Source of the DNA: Cryphonectria parasitica EP155 | Lineage: Eukaryota; Ascomycota; Sordariomycetes; Diaporthales; Cryphonectriaceae | Length of the DNA stretch: 64,000 bases | Reading direction: 5' to 3' | Assembly (NCBI RefSeq): GCF_011745365.1 | Contig: NW_024468912.1 | Location: forward strand, 1,364,001-1,428,000 | In this document: piece after piece, positions 44,101 to 52,636 of the stretch | How positions within the stretch are numbered: position 1 is the first letter of the stretch | Layout: each line of letters opens with the position of its first letter | The notes under the pieces: generated by a model | Databases searched by the model: none | What the model was told of the DNA's origin: nothing | Seen by the model: only the letters and a program-made list of their open reading frames with translations | Made by a program: the position numbers and the translations under genes

Positions 44101-47100
44101 AACATACTCGCTCAAAGTAAACCGACGCAAGCTACAGAAGGTCATCAAGGGCCTGTCGCGCCAGCAGCTTCTCGAGCTTGCGACGGTTGAGAGCCCAGAG
44201 CAATTGTCGGACATCAATGCCTCGACTCCACTGCTGATGGGTGGGCTGGAGGCTAAGATCCGTGCCGTCTGGGCCCAAGTATTGAACCTCGACGAGAACA
44301 AAATTGCACTCAGTGACGGGTTCCTCAAGCTTGGCGGTGACGAAGTCTCAGCCGCCGAAGTGGTCGTCAGGTGCCGAAAGACGAAACTCCCTGCCAACAT
44401 CTCTGACCTCATGCGCGACGTTCCACTTGGTGAAATCTGCCACACGAGCAATACTCTTGTTGGCCATCCAAATCAGTCTGCAGTTCAAACTGATGAGTTC
44501 TCACAAGCGCGAGGAGGGACTTTAGATAGAGCGTTGGACAGCGCGATCGAGTCTATTCAGCAGCAGCAGCAACATGAGCAACAACAACAACAGCTGCTGC
44601 CGCAGGAAGATATCCCAGCGAAACAGAATCTAGCCAATTCTGTCGCACTGGTCGCGCCAACACCTCAGGTCATCGACAGAAACTTTATCGAGGAAACACT
44701 TGCGCCAAAGCTCCTCCTGGAACCTGAAGTCGTCCGCGATGTCGCTGAAGCCACGTCCACACAAGTCCGCGCCATCGAGACGGCGATGCTGACGCAGGGT
44801 CGGCTGCGATCACAATCGACGTCGCCTCACGGGCCTGGTCTCGCTGATGTGTCCTACTTCGTGTTCCACTTCACTGCCGCCAGCTCGACGTCGTCTGTCT
44901 CTGCCCGCCGCATTGAGGAGGTCTGCCACATCCTCGCGTCCATCCATCCCATTCTCAGAACAGCTTTCATCGCGCATGTGGAAGGGCAGAACCGTAAGCT
45001 CTACCAGGTTGTGCTGAGAAACTACAAGGCCGACTTCAAGCACATTCCACGCGTGCAGAGCTGGCGCCTGGGTGCAACTCTGGAGAAGGAGATCAAGAGA
45101 GACCGCGAAGCCCTGCTTACCCAGTGCGATCTGTTCGCCAGCCCCATTACACGCTTCATCTTCCTGGACGCGGGTAAGACGTCTACGCTTGTACTCCGAC
45201 TGTCCAGAGCCCAATATGATGACGTCTCTATTGCGCTCCTCGTCAAGGATTTGAGAAAGCTTTATGATGGTGGCCAGAATCCTCCACGTCGTCCTGGCTT
45301 CGCCGACTTTGTCCGTGAGGCTGCACTTGCTCATGTCGGTGGTGAGGCAGAACGCTACTGGCGAGGACTGCTGGAGCATGCAGTACCGACTCAGGTGGTG
45401 GCCCACACCAAGCCTCCCAAGCTGACCAGCTCGGTGCGTACGCTGCGCGAGTCGGTCTCGGTGAACACGGTCGCCATGGGCTCCCTTGGTATCTGCTTCG
45501 ACACCGTGCTCAAGGCCGCGTGGGGTATGGTGCTTGCGACCTTCTCGGGGACGCCTGATGTCGTTTTTGGTGAGGTTGTCGAAGGCTGTCACTCTCGAAT
45601 GCAACAAACCCTTGGTCCCTCGAGTGTGAACCGCGGTGGCGTGCTGGGTCCTACATCGACCATCCTACCAGTTCGCATCTGCTTTGCGGACAGCCCAACC
45701 AGCCCGCTGCACCTATTGAAGTGTGTGGCCAACCAGAGGACCGCGGGTATGCCGTACGAGAACCTAGGAATGCTAGACATCGTGGAAAAGTGCACACCGT
45801 GGCCATACTGGACACGTTTGAGCACCATTGTGCAACATCGGACTGATGCGGAGCTGCTTATGGACGGCAAGGCCAAGAGCTTCAAGCTGGGAGCTGCTCT
45901 GTGCAAGATCAACGTGATTGAGAGTGATGTGGTGGACATGCCGGATTTTCTGGTGCGAAGTCTCCTCAGAAACAAGCCAGCCATAGGTGCGACGGCCTCC
46001 AATGGAGCTGAGAAACAACAAGCCGCGAGTGCCCAGACGAGGTTAGAAGGTGACGAAGAGCTGGAGGTCTCGGTGTCTTTCTGCGAGCAGCGCGTCCCTG
46101 CCAACCTAGCGCAGGAGGTCCTGCACAAAGTCTGTGGTTTCGTGGGCCTGTTGACGGGCGTCAGCATCATGCAGTCTATCATACCGACGGCGGCGCAGTA
46201 CTCGGCTCTCGCGAAGCAGATTCCACTCGCCAACAGCACGTACGCAGGCAACCCGGCTGCAGGACCTGCGGGCGTCACATTCAACAACCCGTTCGGCGGC
46301 GGCTCGATTAGAGTCAACTTCGCGCAGCTGGAGGCCAAAATGTCGCCGGACCAGATCACCACCATCCAGTCTACTATCGAGGATGCCTGGCGCAGCACGC
46401 TTGACCCAAGGACCCTGGGCGTACCAGAGGAGCATGTCACTTCTGCTGCCTTCTACGATCTCTGGGGCTCACTTGTCCCCGCCGCCCAGCTGGCTGACTT
46501 CATCACTGATGAGATCCCCATGAGGCTGGTCGGTGAGCTTTCGACGAACCTCTTCAGCAACAGCCTCGACGGCTTCTCGGTCACGATGGAGGAGATTGTT
46601 GACAACCCGACCATGCTTGACCAGTTTCAACTCATCGTCAGGAAGGCGTTCGGCGGCGAAGGGCGTGACAGACCCGGCGCCCTAAAGATGAGGAGCAATA
46701 GCCTAGCGAATTCAGTGCGGAAGAGTAGCAGCCTCACCAATGTGGCGGGGGCGAGCTCGATTCGCAGCAGCAGCCCGACCAACCTGACCAGTGTCAACCG
46801 CGCGGGCACCATCTCTATTCATGGTCCGTCCAAATTGGGCCACAACAGGACGAGAAGTGACTCGACCGGCGGGAACACAGCTGGCTCATCGAACGGGGAC
46901 TCGCCTGCCATGGGCACGGCGCCTGTCTTCCCTGCACATCCTGCTGTTGCACCGCCCGTTAACAACCATCTAGCACAAGCATCTATACGGACTTTTGGGC
47001 CTCGGCACGCCCGGAGAGGCAGCGACGCAAGCAATGCTACCCACCACAGCATCACCACGACAACGACAGCTGTCACTGCACTTGACAGTGCCGGCCTGGC

Positions 47101-48727
47101 GCCGACGACAAGCGTCATGCACACCCCTCCCACGAGCGTCGGAAGCCCCGACCCTAGCGAGCTACCTGGTTCGGCCATTCACGCCTTCAAACGTTCCAAC
47201 AGCATCCGTCGCGCTGAGGCGAGTCCCGAGTCGCCTGTTCTCGGCAACGTCAACCTCGCCACGAGCCCTCCTGTAGTGCAGGCCGGCTTCGTCGCAGCAC
47301 GGAAGAAGTCCAACTTTGGGTTCGGAAGCAGCCTGCGACGCATGGCCAGCAACGCTCTCCGGCCTGGACTTCAAAATCACAGTCATGGCCACAGCCACAG
47401 CGCCTCGAGCGGGGCGAAGTCAGTTTCATCATCCTCAAACTCGTTACTGAAGCCACCAAAGTCTTCTGGTTCGGACTTGACAACGCACAAGGAGAAAGAG
47501 CTTGCTACAGCACCTCTGTCACCATGGGTGAGAGTGCAAAGCATGGCCCCCCAGCTACCACCCTTCTCCCCGTTCACGCCTGTTACGGACGATGACTTCA
47601 GCCTGAACGGGAGCGTCAACACATCATCCGACGGCCAGAGGACTGCTGCATCGCCTGACCCTTCTCAGGATAGGACCAGCCGGGGCACTTCGCCAGAGCT
47701 CGTCTTGCAACACAATAATGATGATGGTAAGGCTGACTTGGGCATGAGCATGGACGCGATCGCTCAGTCACCAAGAATATCCGGGACTCTGGTCCTTGAT
47801 GACAATGGCGAGCTGTCTCGTGCGGTGTCGTCCGAGTCCCTGACAGAGGGCGCCAGTACCTCGCGGGGTGACAGCGCGGATGTGTCAGCTGAGAATACCG
47901 AGGACGATGAAGATGAAGACGAAGAAGACACACTCCGGGCGGATGAGGCGCAGAAGCTCCTCGCCAGCGCGAACATCCAGGCCCAAGGGGCCCGAGACGG
48001 CCCCGACGCACAGCAGAAGGCCACCAGCGAGCGGAATCAACAAAAGCATGAAGATATCCCGAGCCCGAGCCCAGTAACAGAGACATTCTACATGGAGGAC
48101 GACGAGGGATCAGAGGAGGAAGATGGAGGCATGACGCAGTACGACTCCTTTGAAGAACTCGAGAGCGGGCCTGTGACTCCCAGGCAGGACGGCGACGGCA
48201 CGAGGCCTGCCAGCACAGTCCGCTCGCCGGAAACACAGACACAGACATCATCACCACCTCGTCAGAAGAAGAGCGCAGGTCTACCTGGCTCTTCTTCCCC
48301 CAAACCTCAGCACTCTCCACGGTATAGTGTCTTCCCGCGCACCTCCACCCAGGCCTCCCCGCCCCAGTCTACACGTACCTCCACATCCACATCCGCCGTG
48401 AGACACACTGGACCACCCCCTGTGACACCTACCACGGCAGTATCGGCAGTACAAGCAAATCCCACAGCAACCGGCACGGATGTACAGGACTTTGCAACCC
48501 TCGAGGCCGCCGAGATGGACGACGTAGTCTCCCCGCTGACACCTGTGGAGCGGGCCATGCTGTACAAGCAGCAGGGCATGGGGCGTGGGCAGGGCAGGCT
48601 CGTCTCGGCTGGCAGGGTAGCGATGAACGTGAGCCCGCTGACGCCAGGCTCATATTTCCCACAGCAACAGCAGCAGCACCAGCAGCAGCAGCATGGGCCC
48701 TCTTTGGGTGGGTTTCACGCTATATGA
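38174..48727 (+). CDS. Giant NRPS-derived protein lacking carrier serines
   Basis: One intronless frame of 3517 aa. Order of parts: disordered acidic N-terminus (1-200), C-terminal remnant of an adenylation domain, carrier T1, epimerization-type domain, condensation domain, adenylation domain, carrier T2, Q-rich linker, second condensation domain, T-like domain, and a 680-residue Ser/Thr/Pro-rich tail. The order resembles the end of a cyclic-peptide synthetase (T-E-C-A-T-C). Key catalytic positions are lost: GGDE replaces GGDS in T1 and T2, the A-domain SGSTG loop is gone, and both C domains have a broken HHxxxDG. Such a protein should not carry out thiotemplate synthesis, yet 10.5 kb remain open, implying selection for another, perhaps scaffolding or regulatory, role. 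No signal peptide. The start at 38174 is the first ATG of the frame; codon use looks like that of neighbouring genes. Confidence 0.9.
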   Translation: MAQDTTRLERVSVPQNAASSGSQQKSGRPSTIEDRILDSFASSLSLSPERLRESLSADRHENQRSGDSGASDMPLANIDGLTIQTKVLAGSRTLADVETKVVPPSAHSMAAEVVDMESYETESDATEEYHDAHTNEEDHDSSSEDDFDMRSASIMIAPEKIHRASRMDSIRLRAGNQDFDKHVRMPSVDDPPPPMPTNSFEKPGEVELFLGSEKSVSKVVIIRPRAGLFEEKLVACLTLTSISPNGVDPSKVDLIQPAQMFFAGTQIATLKQNLKDTKLVDDKAIPEVWIPLDNMPTVPETDDIDRRKLRTWVQNANSDIYERVMGIATDQTLQQPASEMEREVQKLVARVLHVPQEQVSMSFTFASLGGDEATAMALVTNARVESIFLESHEILQHNNTLAHLAALATQRGGLAHKWTADQENKAAEGNTSPTSTHFDLSPMQKLYFNTKMGGDLTLRDSGEGNYRFNTSLLFRVAKGYSVYDISAATDAVVGHHAMLRARFVNVQGEWMQHILPKVEGSYSFMHYTISTNQQVESVVQNTQASINVEEGPVFAVAHFQTTDGHQMIYVAAHHLVVDVASWRLIIQDMDELLQHGSLSSQRAMPFQKWAELQKLDAQMPSGGLPFELSPGDLDYWGLLDTPNTYADANEASFSLSEELTSILETTCNQVLRTESVDIYIAALLLSFAQTFPERQIPDVWNQEHGRGLWNNEIDISETVGWFTSLCPLNQQINASSDFVDVLRRLKDTRRAIPHRGAHYFASKFYSNDDGNTDMMNSARPPSPNTLQIATRDWPIEILFSYAGNIQNIGRENGVLEQIALPGRTLDSRISDIGPAVGRISLFEVNTTIDQGSARIKFLYNRHSRHLNLIKSWISNYEHLLLEAIGRLRFADPELTLADIPQLWATGVTYEGLATLNKTVVSELGLSGVHEVEAVYPVTPVQQSILVSQAKSLQFPAGCGRRHGEENGFQYMPQPSNPGNMNACHIHVMYEFASPNGAPVDLARVVSAWDQVVAHHSALRTVFIESIAEEGLFNAVVLKRWAPNMLFLDATPSEDPIDTLNNLPPLTAYPAVKSVPRHRLTVCHSPMKTVVKLDVSAALCDMMSVNGMVADLRRGYATGRAIPVTSGEAAVFSYSGYVDIMRGLDRDRSIAWWKETLGEVTQPCLFPRLDFYYGGDNKDPSRPKQYASLHTEITDVLFQKVAEFCRAQKTTIGTVLRLAWGLVLRAVTGSSDVCFGYRAPGRSATLEGMRSAVGCFANTIPVSFDLSPFKPLAILLRQVEDGYNAALPHQHITMAEIRHALCDGKKGAGLDVQLFNTCFAFTEEPADLHSRFTQPTTLELRNVMNHETTDYDLTINTRFSNATGRLVVDIGHSILSETQAQNITNTFARAVIAILQCASPAAHIGSLDLFSDRDYAQIVEWTNPSDRDTQQQRTLLHELVFAQSITRPDCKAVCAHDGDLTYLQIEVLAHRLAHVLLEAGVVPKGNSRAAVPVILDKSKWAPVALLAILKAGAAFVPVDADEMGFVAKIAEHLGPASKVAVACVAAAEALDNADNEVPSFDRVICLDDALMKRLEREAPVPGQLLPPSKPEDVACVFFTPTSSRSVRGISFTHASLSTCFLGQGPVCGINNTTRVLQLSSFNVDVALSEVFTTLVNGGVMCIPTSRDRYSDYTGCVTRFSATWSYMTPLLARKLNVEMLPTLKTVCFRTRGLDEDTYEPWRGRKRVVMAYGAPDVCPLGISFLEIHGPHHLRAIGRPIAGSAWIVSGEDHRNLMPVGAVGEMVIEGPTLGKTFRKSSLATAGDDGKDAPDTPTSPGHKTPFVRGHQHQKSISTIATEDTGQGKKRYYKTGHSVRYIEGGLMEYVSSKRDDLEINGRVVNLAELEQQIRRALGQRVDVMVEALAFKGERGRSPTLAAFLELGGDGSTAAPHALDLANLGDEVKQRVHMAKRIVEKALFGIVPDFIIPKIFIPVRHLPTTYSLKVNRRKLQKVIKGLSRQQLLELATVESPEQLSDINASTPLLMGGLEAKIRAVWAQVLNLDENKIALSDGFLKLGGDEVSAAEVVVRCRKTKLPANISDLMRDVPLGEICHTSNTLVGHPNQSAVQTDEFSQARGGTLDRALDSAIESIQQQQQHEQQQQQLLPQEDIPAKQNLANSVALVAPTPQVIDRNFIEETLAPKLLLEPEVVRDVAEATSTQVRAIETAMLTQGRLRSQSTSPHGPGLADVSYFVFHFTAASSTSSVSARRIEEVCHILASIHPILRTAFIAHVEGQNRKLYQVVLRNYKADFKHIPRVQSWRLGATLEKEIKRDREALLTQCDLFASPITRFIFLDAGKTSTLVLRLSRAQYDDVSIALLVKDLRKLYDGGQNPPRRPGFADFVREAALAHVGGEAERYWRGLLEHAVPTQVVAHTKPPKLTSSVRTLRESVSVNTVAMGSLGICFDTVLKAAWGMVLATFSGTPDVVFGEVVEGCHSRMQQTLGPSSVNRGGVLGPTSTILPVRICFADSPTSPLHLLKCVANQRTAGMPYENLGMLDIVEKCTPWPYWTRLSTIVQHRTDAELLMDGKAKSFKLGAALCKINVIESDVVDMPDFLVRSLLRNKPAIGATASNGAEKQQAASAQTRLEGDEELEVSVSFCEQRVPANLAQEVLHKVCGFVGLLTGVSIMQSIIPTAAQYSALAKQIPLANSTYAGNPAAGPAGVTFNNPFGGGSIRVNFAQLEAKMSPDQITTIQSTIEDAWRSTLDPRTLGVPEEHVTSAAFYDLWGSLVPAAQLADFITDEIPMRLVGELSTNLFSNSLDGFSVTMEEIVDNPTMLDQFQLIVRKAFGGEGRDRPGALKMRSNSLANSVRKSSSLTNVAGASSIRSSSPTNLTSVNRAGTISIHGPSKLGHNRTRSDSTGGNTAGSSNGDSPAMGTAPVFPAHPAVAPPVNNHLAQASIRTFGPRHARRGSDASNATHHSITTTTTAVTALDSAGLAPTTSVMHTPPTSVGSPDPSELPGSAIHAFKRSNSIRRAEASPESPVLGNVNLATSPPVVQAGFVAARKKSNFGFGSSLRRMASNALRPGLQNHSHGHSHSASSGAKSVSSSSNSLLKPPKSSGSDLTTHKEKELATAPLSPWVRVQSMAPQLPPFSPFTPVTDDDFSLNGSVNTSSDGQRTAASPDPSQDRTSRGTSPELVLQHNNDDGKADLGMSMDAIAQSPRISGTLVLDDNGELSRAVSSESLTEGASTSRGDSADVSAENTEDDEDEDEEDTLRADEAQKLLASANIQAQGARDGPDAQQKATSERNQQKHEDIPSPSPVTETFYMEDDEGSEEEDGGMTQYDSFEELESGPVTPRQDGDGTRPASTVRSPETQTQTSSPPRQKKSAGLPGSSSPKPQHSPRYSVFPRTSTQASPPQSTRTSTSTSAVRHTGPPPVTPTTAVSAVQANPTATGTDVQDFATLEAAEMDDVVSPLTPVERAMLYKQQGMGRGQGRLVSAGRVAMNVSPLTPGSYFPQQQQQHQQQQHGPSLGGFHAI
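38780..39163 (+). other. NRPS-derived protein: adenylation C-subdomain remnant
   Basis: Residues about 203-330 contain a beta-alpha region and WIPLDNMPTVPETDDIDRRK, which aligns with the A10 segment (usually P-x-G-K-I-D-R-R). The A10 lysine position is Asp-rich and altered. The large N-terminal adenylation subdomain is absent. Confidence 0.7.
39182..39388 (+). other. NRPS-derived protein: carrier domain T1 without Ser
   Basis: Residues 337-405 follow the T-domain pattern (EREVQKLVARVL...SFTFASLGGDEATAMALV). Codon 372 (GAG at 39287-39289) encodes Glu at the phosphopantetheine attachment site. Confidence 0.85.
39467..40843 (+). other. NRPS-derived protein: epimerization-type domain
   Basis: Residues about 432-890 start FDLSPMQKLYF and include HHLVVDVASW (His 573-574), NQEHGRG, SETVGWFTSLCPL and EILFSYAGNI, all E-domain landmarks. 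The HH pair is kept, but the catalytic Glu of the usual NEGHGRE motif is Gln here, with a Glu one place later. Confidence 0.82.
40946..42358 (+). other. NRPS-derived protein: condensation domain C1, degenerate
   Basis: Residues about 925-1395, with VYPVTPVQQSIL, HHSALRTVF, and GYRAPGRSATLEGM...VGCFANTIP. The active-site motif reads VSAALCDMMS (residues 1094-1103) in place of xNHALIDGxS: Ala replaces the catalytic His, and Met the Gly. Confidence 0.82.
42461..44143 (+). other. NRPS-derived protein: adenylation domain, degenerate
   Basis: Residues about 1430-1990. AILKAGAAFVPVD (A2) is recognisable. A3 reads VFFTPTSSRSVRGISFTH rather than FTSGSTGxPKG, A5 reads AYGAPDVC rather than YGPTE, and A7 YKTGHSVRY has His for Asp. 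The A10 Lys seems kept (SLKVNRR). ATP binding is doubtful. Confidence 0.82.
44216..44428 (+). other. NRPS-derived protein: carrier domain T2 without Ser
   Basis: Residues 2015-2085, EAKIRAVWAQVLNLDE...FLKLGGDEVSAAEVV. Codon 2057 (GAA at 44342-44344) gives Glu at the carrier Ser position, the same substitution as T1 but with a different codon. Confidence 0.85.
44666..46168 (+). other. NRPS-derived protein: condensation domain C2, degenerate
   Basis: Residues about 2165-2665, including HPILRTAFI and VFGEVVEGC. The active-site motif is LSRAQYDDVS (Arg 2345, Asp 2350) instead of LSHAQYDGxS seen in terminal cyclising fungal C domains. Confidence 0.8.
46346..46639 (+). other. NRPS-derived protein: third carrier-like domain
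   Basis: Residues about 2725-2822. IEDAWRSTL...AAFYDLWGSLVPAAQLADF and TMEEIVDNPTMLDQF match the helices of a T domain, but the loop reads DLWGSLVP with no GGDS. Confidence 0.6.
46679..48724 (+). other. NRPS-derived protein: disordered Ser/Thr-rich tail
   Basis: About 680 residues rich in Ser, Thr, Pro and Gln with basic-serine patches (RSNSLANSVRKSSSLT, FKRSNSIRRAE), SP/TP sites, an acidic run (EDDEDEDEEDT) and a final Gln/His repeat. It looks like a phosphorylatable signalling or docking tail, which is unusual for an NRPS. Confidence 0.75.
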
Positions 48728-49595
48728 ACTACTTGTGATGTTTGATCGGGCTTCTTATTCTGTCTCTTTCTCTTTTTTTTTTCTTTTTTGGTTCTTCTTC
48801 TTCCTCTATCTTGCCCAAAGCATGCATACCATGAGCATTTCCCGGCGTTGTTGTCTGATTGGGGGGGGGGGGGGGGAGAAGGTTTGGGGTGGGCGCCGCT
48901 GGTTTATCTAATCTGGGATAATGAGGGTACAGGAATGTGTACCTATTCGGTCAAGACGTCTTTCAGTGTATGACTTGACGTTCGCGTGAGATTGCGTTTT
49001 TCTTCTTCTTTGGGTTGTCCTTTTCATCACGTTGAAAACGTTATCAAGACTTCATGTTATTATTTTGTCAATTTTTGGCTGTCACATCAAAATACCATTT
49101 ATGTATGCATTACCACTATTTTTATGTTCCTTTTTCTCATGGCTTGAATTTATTATTCTTGGAGATTCTTTGCATCTAATTACATCTGCGCTTGGGTATC
49201 ATATCATCATCAATGTGCTCATTTACAAGCCCTCCCTTCTCTTTGTCTTGGAAGAACCTCTAGTCATGCTCCAAGGATGGTCTGTACATCTAGGTATGTA
49301 TGTATCCCGTATGTATAAAAAAAAAAAACTCAATAATGTTGAAAATCCCGTGGTGTAGTGACCGCTTGGCTTTTTGTCACCAGCATTCATCGGGTCGTGC
49401 CGGTGTCATCTGCTTCTGAAAGTTGTGCCTCTTGCAGCCGCGAAATGAGCAGCACAAGGTCATATGGGATGATCCCCTTGTTTGCTGGCGTTATGGCTGG
49501 TCAGGATATTTGTCTTTACGCCCTTTTCTAGGCATGGGCAGAGGATAATCCGGGGCAAGCATCTCATATTTAGTCGTTATGGTTTCACTTGGCCC
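48728..49595. other. Convergent 3' intergenic region
   Basis: T-rich flank with a poly-G run at about 48861-48876. No gene; holds the 3' ends of two converging genes. Confidence 0.5.
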
Positions 49596-50946
49596 TCACC
49601 TTCTATCGAGGCGAAATCTTGTCGTCGGCAGACGCTCATACTTTGTCTCCGCAGCACCACCACCACCGCCCCTGCGCCTCAGCCAGCGCGGGCGGAGGAT
49701 GGCAACAGCAAGCAGGCACACCAACGACAAGGCGATGAAGATGCCGATAGGTGGCGAGGCCAGGCGCCCTGCCACCGCCGCTGGTGGGAACTTGAGTGCC
49801 GATTGCTGAGAAAAGAAGCCAGGGATGTCGGCCGGGGCGGGGACCTCGAGAGGCCCAGTGCCGAAGAGGAACTGCTCGTGGAGGACTCTGGTATAGGCGC
49901 GGGCGATCTGGAAATCGCCTAGGGCGTTGGGGTGGAGGCCGTCTGCGCCAGCGGGGCAAGCTTCGACATGGCCTGGAGAAGATGTGAAAAAGAAGGAGTA
50001 GTCACGTCGTCAGCTTTCTTGTTCTGTCTTGTTCCCTTGTTCTGATCCACTTTGGTTTTTTTTGGTTTTTTTTTTGTGGTCTAGAGGCTTTCTTTGGGCT
50101 TGGGGCTAGCTTACAGTCATAATCCTCGCTGACCTTGACAATGGTCACGGGGCTCTCAGGGGTCGACCACTCGCGGACCTTGATAGCCAGCATGGCATTG
50201 TACTCGTCCGTGGTGCCGGGGATGTCCTCGCGGCCCAGGACGAGCAGACGGTGGCTCACGTCGGCGATGAACAGCTTCACGTCGCGGCGGCCGAGGCGGG
50301 CCATGAAGACCAGCTTCTGCATGCTCTCGAGCAGGTCGTTGGCGTGGAGGGTCCACCAGGCAAAGTCGTTGAAGCCGAGGTGCAGGATGACGAGGTCGGG
50401 CTGGTAGGTCGCGACCTGCTGCTGCAGGGCGTCAACGACGAGCCAGGCGGGCCGGCCGTAGACGGCGAAGTGGCTGCTGCCGCCGCCGGGGGAGAAGGCT
50501 GGGTCGACCTGCGGGGCGTAGGTGCCCCAGGTGGCTAAGGTGGCGGTGTCGAGGTTCGTAGGGCCTATGGAGCTGGGGAGGGTGCCATTGTAGGGGCCGA
50601 CATACTCGAGGGCTGGAGAGAGATGGTCGATGCTGGAGGAGGAGGAGGAAGAGGAAGACGACGACGACGACGACGACGATAGAGAGGTGAATTGATTGCT
50701 GCGGAACCACTCCCACAGGCGGTAGCGCCAGGTAAAGTCACCCTCTGCACCCTGAGTAATCGAATCACCGCACACGAGGATCTTGATTGTGTTCTGGGGA
50801 GGAGCAGGCACAGTGTTGGTATTGGTGCCTGTGACGTCGCCAGTGGAGACAGCGTCAGGACTCGAGCCTGGGATTAGAAGCTGAGCTGAGGAGAGAGAGA
50901 AGGAGGAGAAGAGGGCAAGAAACCCTACTATTATGGGTGGTGGCAT
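49596..50946 (-). CDS. Membrane-anchored SGNH/GDSL hydrolase
   Basis: Two minus-strand exons, 50946-50115 and 49972-49596, give 402 aa; the 141-nt intron has GTAAGC and CCAG ends. A signal peptide (IIVGFLALFSSFSLSSA) is followed by the nucleophile motif CGDSITQG (Ser 62), block III LGFNDFAWW (Asn), and in exon 2 the Asp-His pair DGLHPNALGD. Near the C-terminus a single hydrophobic segment (IGIFIALSLVCLLAVAIL) and a basic tail (RPRWLRRR) predict a type I membrane anchor with an extracellular catalytic domain. Relatives are carbohydrate or lipid esterases, including CE3-type acetylxylan esterases. A run of 17 Ser, encoded by GAC-type repeats on the plus strand, lies between blocks I and II. Confidence 0.88.
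50640..50682. repeat. Triplet repeat coding poly-Ser
   Basis: GAG/GAC triplet run in the SGNH gene, read as consecutive serines on the minus strand; the probable length variation would leave the frame intact. Confidence 0.75.
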
Positions 50947-52605
50947 CTTGACTTTGGTGTAGTTGTCTAAGATGACGACAACATCATGAGGCTCAGTTGG
51001 TTGTAGTGGAAGGTGATGGACAGTTGGAGGAGATGGAGGAAGGACGGTGTTACTTTGTTGTATTTACAGCAAGTGCAATTGGGTTTGGGGCTGCATCAAG
51101 TCAGGGTTGGGTTGCACGTGAATTGAGTGTCAAAGTTTCGAGGGGTTGAAACCTTAAAAGGGGGACGAATGGTTAGAGATAAGTAAGCAGTATGCATACA
51201 TATATGCATATCAGATAATTACCCCCAATCTCATCCCAGCCAGAGCAGTATCATATGGTGTATCTGCTCGAAATCTCACTTCCAGTGTGGTAGAAGATCA
51301 CTACTGGGCGGATCAGGCAGGTGAACAAGAGGCCTGTGGCATGGCGAGTGGAACGGCTACAGTAGGTGAGGTGGCTGGAAGGATCGCGGGGTTGCTGGGT
51401 TGCTGGGTGGTTCCGGTGCTTAGCGTACAGAGTCATAGCCCCCACTGTACATTGCCATAGTGGGCTTGCACTAGGCTACTGATAGTCACTCTTGGCAAAC
51501 ATGTTTATGCCTGAGTTCAGAGGCAAGCAAGTAACAGGCAGCCGCGTGCCAGCATGGGCCAGCGCCAAGCCCTCTTTTTGCCCCTTCTACGCATAACTTC
51601 CTATCGCTTACAATCCGACCCAATCGCTGTCGTCTTCGTTGTTCCTCTTTTTCCCTCCCCAGTGCTATCATCCTCCCGATACTGGCAGCAAGCCCAGCAG
51701 GGGTTCCTGAGTGGATGATCTACGAGGATCAGATTGTGGCCGTTGTCGTTGACGCCATCCTCGTACGACCCCTCCAGCGCTTTTCTTTCTTGTTCTTCTG
51801 GCCGTTGTTGCTAGTTTTCTTCGGCCCTGAATTCCTCCACGGCCCAACTCTTTCATGTCAGCACTTGTCCCTTTTACGTTCTTCACCGGAGCATGTGATA
51901 GTCTTGGCCAATGCCACCCACCACCCCCATGGCCCTCGCGCCATCATGGTTGTGCCTCTTTAGGGAACTTCTCGACTGCCTGTCTGGCCCTGCCGAGGCC
52001 CTTTCCCTGTCGTCTTGGATAAAAAGCCTCTACGAGTACGCCGGTCCGTAACTTGAAGCGCTCTTCGCAATCTCTAGACTCGATGCTGCTGTCTGCATAA
52101 AATCCCCCCGCTGGGGAAGGAAGAAGAGGCGGAGCTAATACTTTGTATCTGTGGGTACAGTTTGGCGCTTGTCAGTCTCTCAAGTCTTCCTCTTGGCCTC
52201 GGCTTGGCACTTCCCAAAAATCCGGGGTGGGTGTGGGGACAAGCAAAATCATCTGATGGCTGGTGTTGTGCTCCTTTATCATTGCCTCGTAGTACAAGAC
52301 CAGGGTCATGATGGATAATGAAGAGACAGAGAGAGATTGTACTAAGGCGATCATCATGAACTATGCTATTTCCATAGCTACATCCTACCTAAGATGTGAG
52401 GAGTTGGCCGTGGTTGCTCTTAGGATGGCGCTGGAGCGTCGGGTTTTGTCGCCATTGTCCCTGAGTTGGTTGTTTGATGCTCGACGCAGCGATAGTATGT
52501 GGTGCTATCTTCATCTGCGCCAAAAAACGGATGCTTTCATAAAAATAAAGAAATTGAAAAGTACCAAGTCATTCTGAACCCAAGGAGCAATTTGGGGGGA
52601 AGAGG

Positions 52606-52636
52606 GAGAGAGAGAGAGAGTGTGTGTGTGTGTGTG
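52606..52636. repeat. (GA)n(GT)n dinucleotide repeat
   Basis: Adjacent GA and GT runs in intergenic DNA. Confidence 0.85.
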
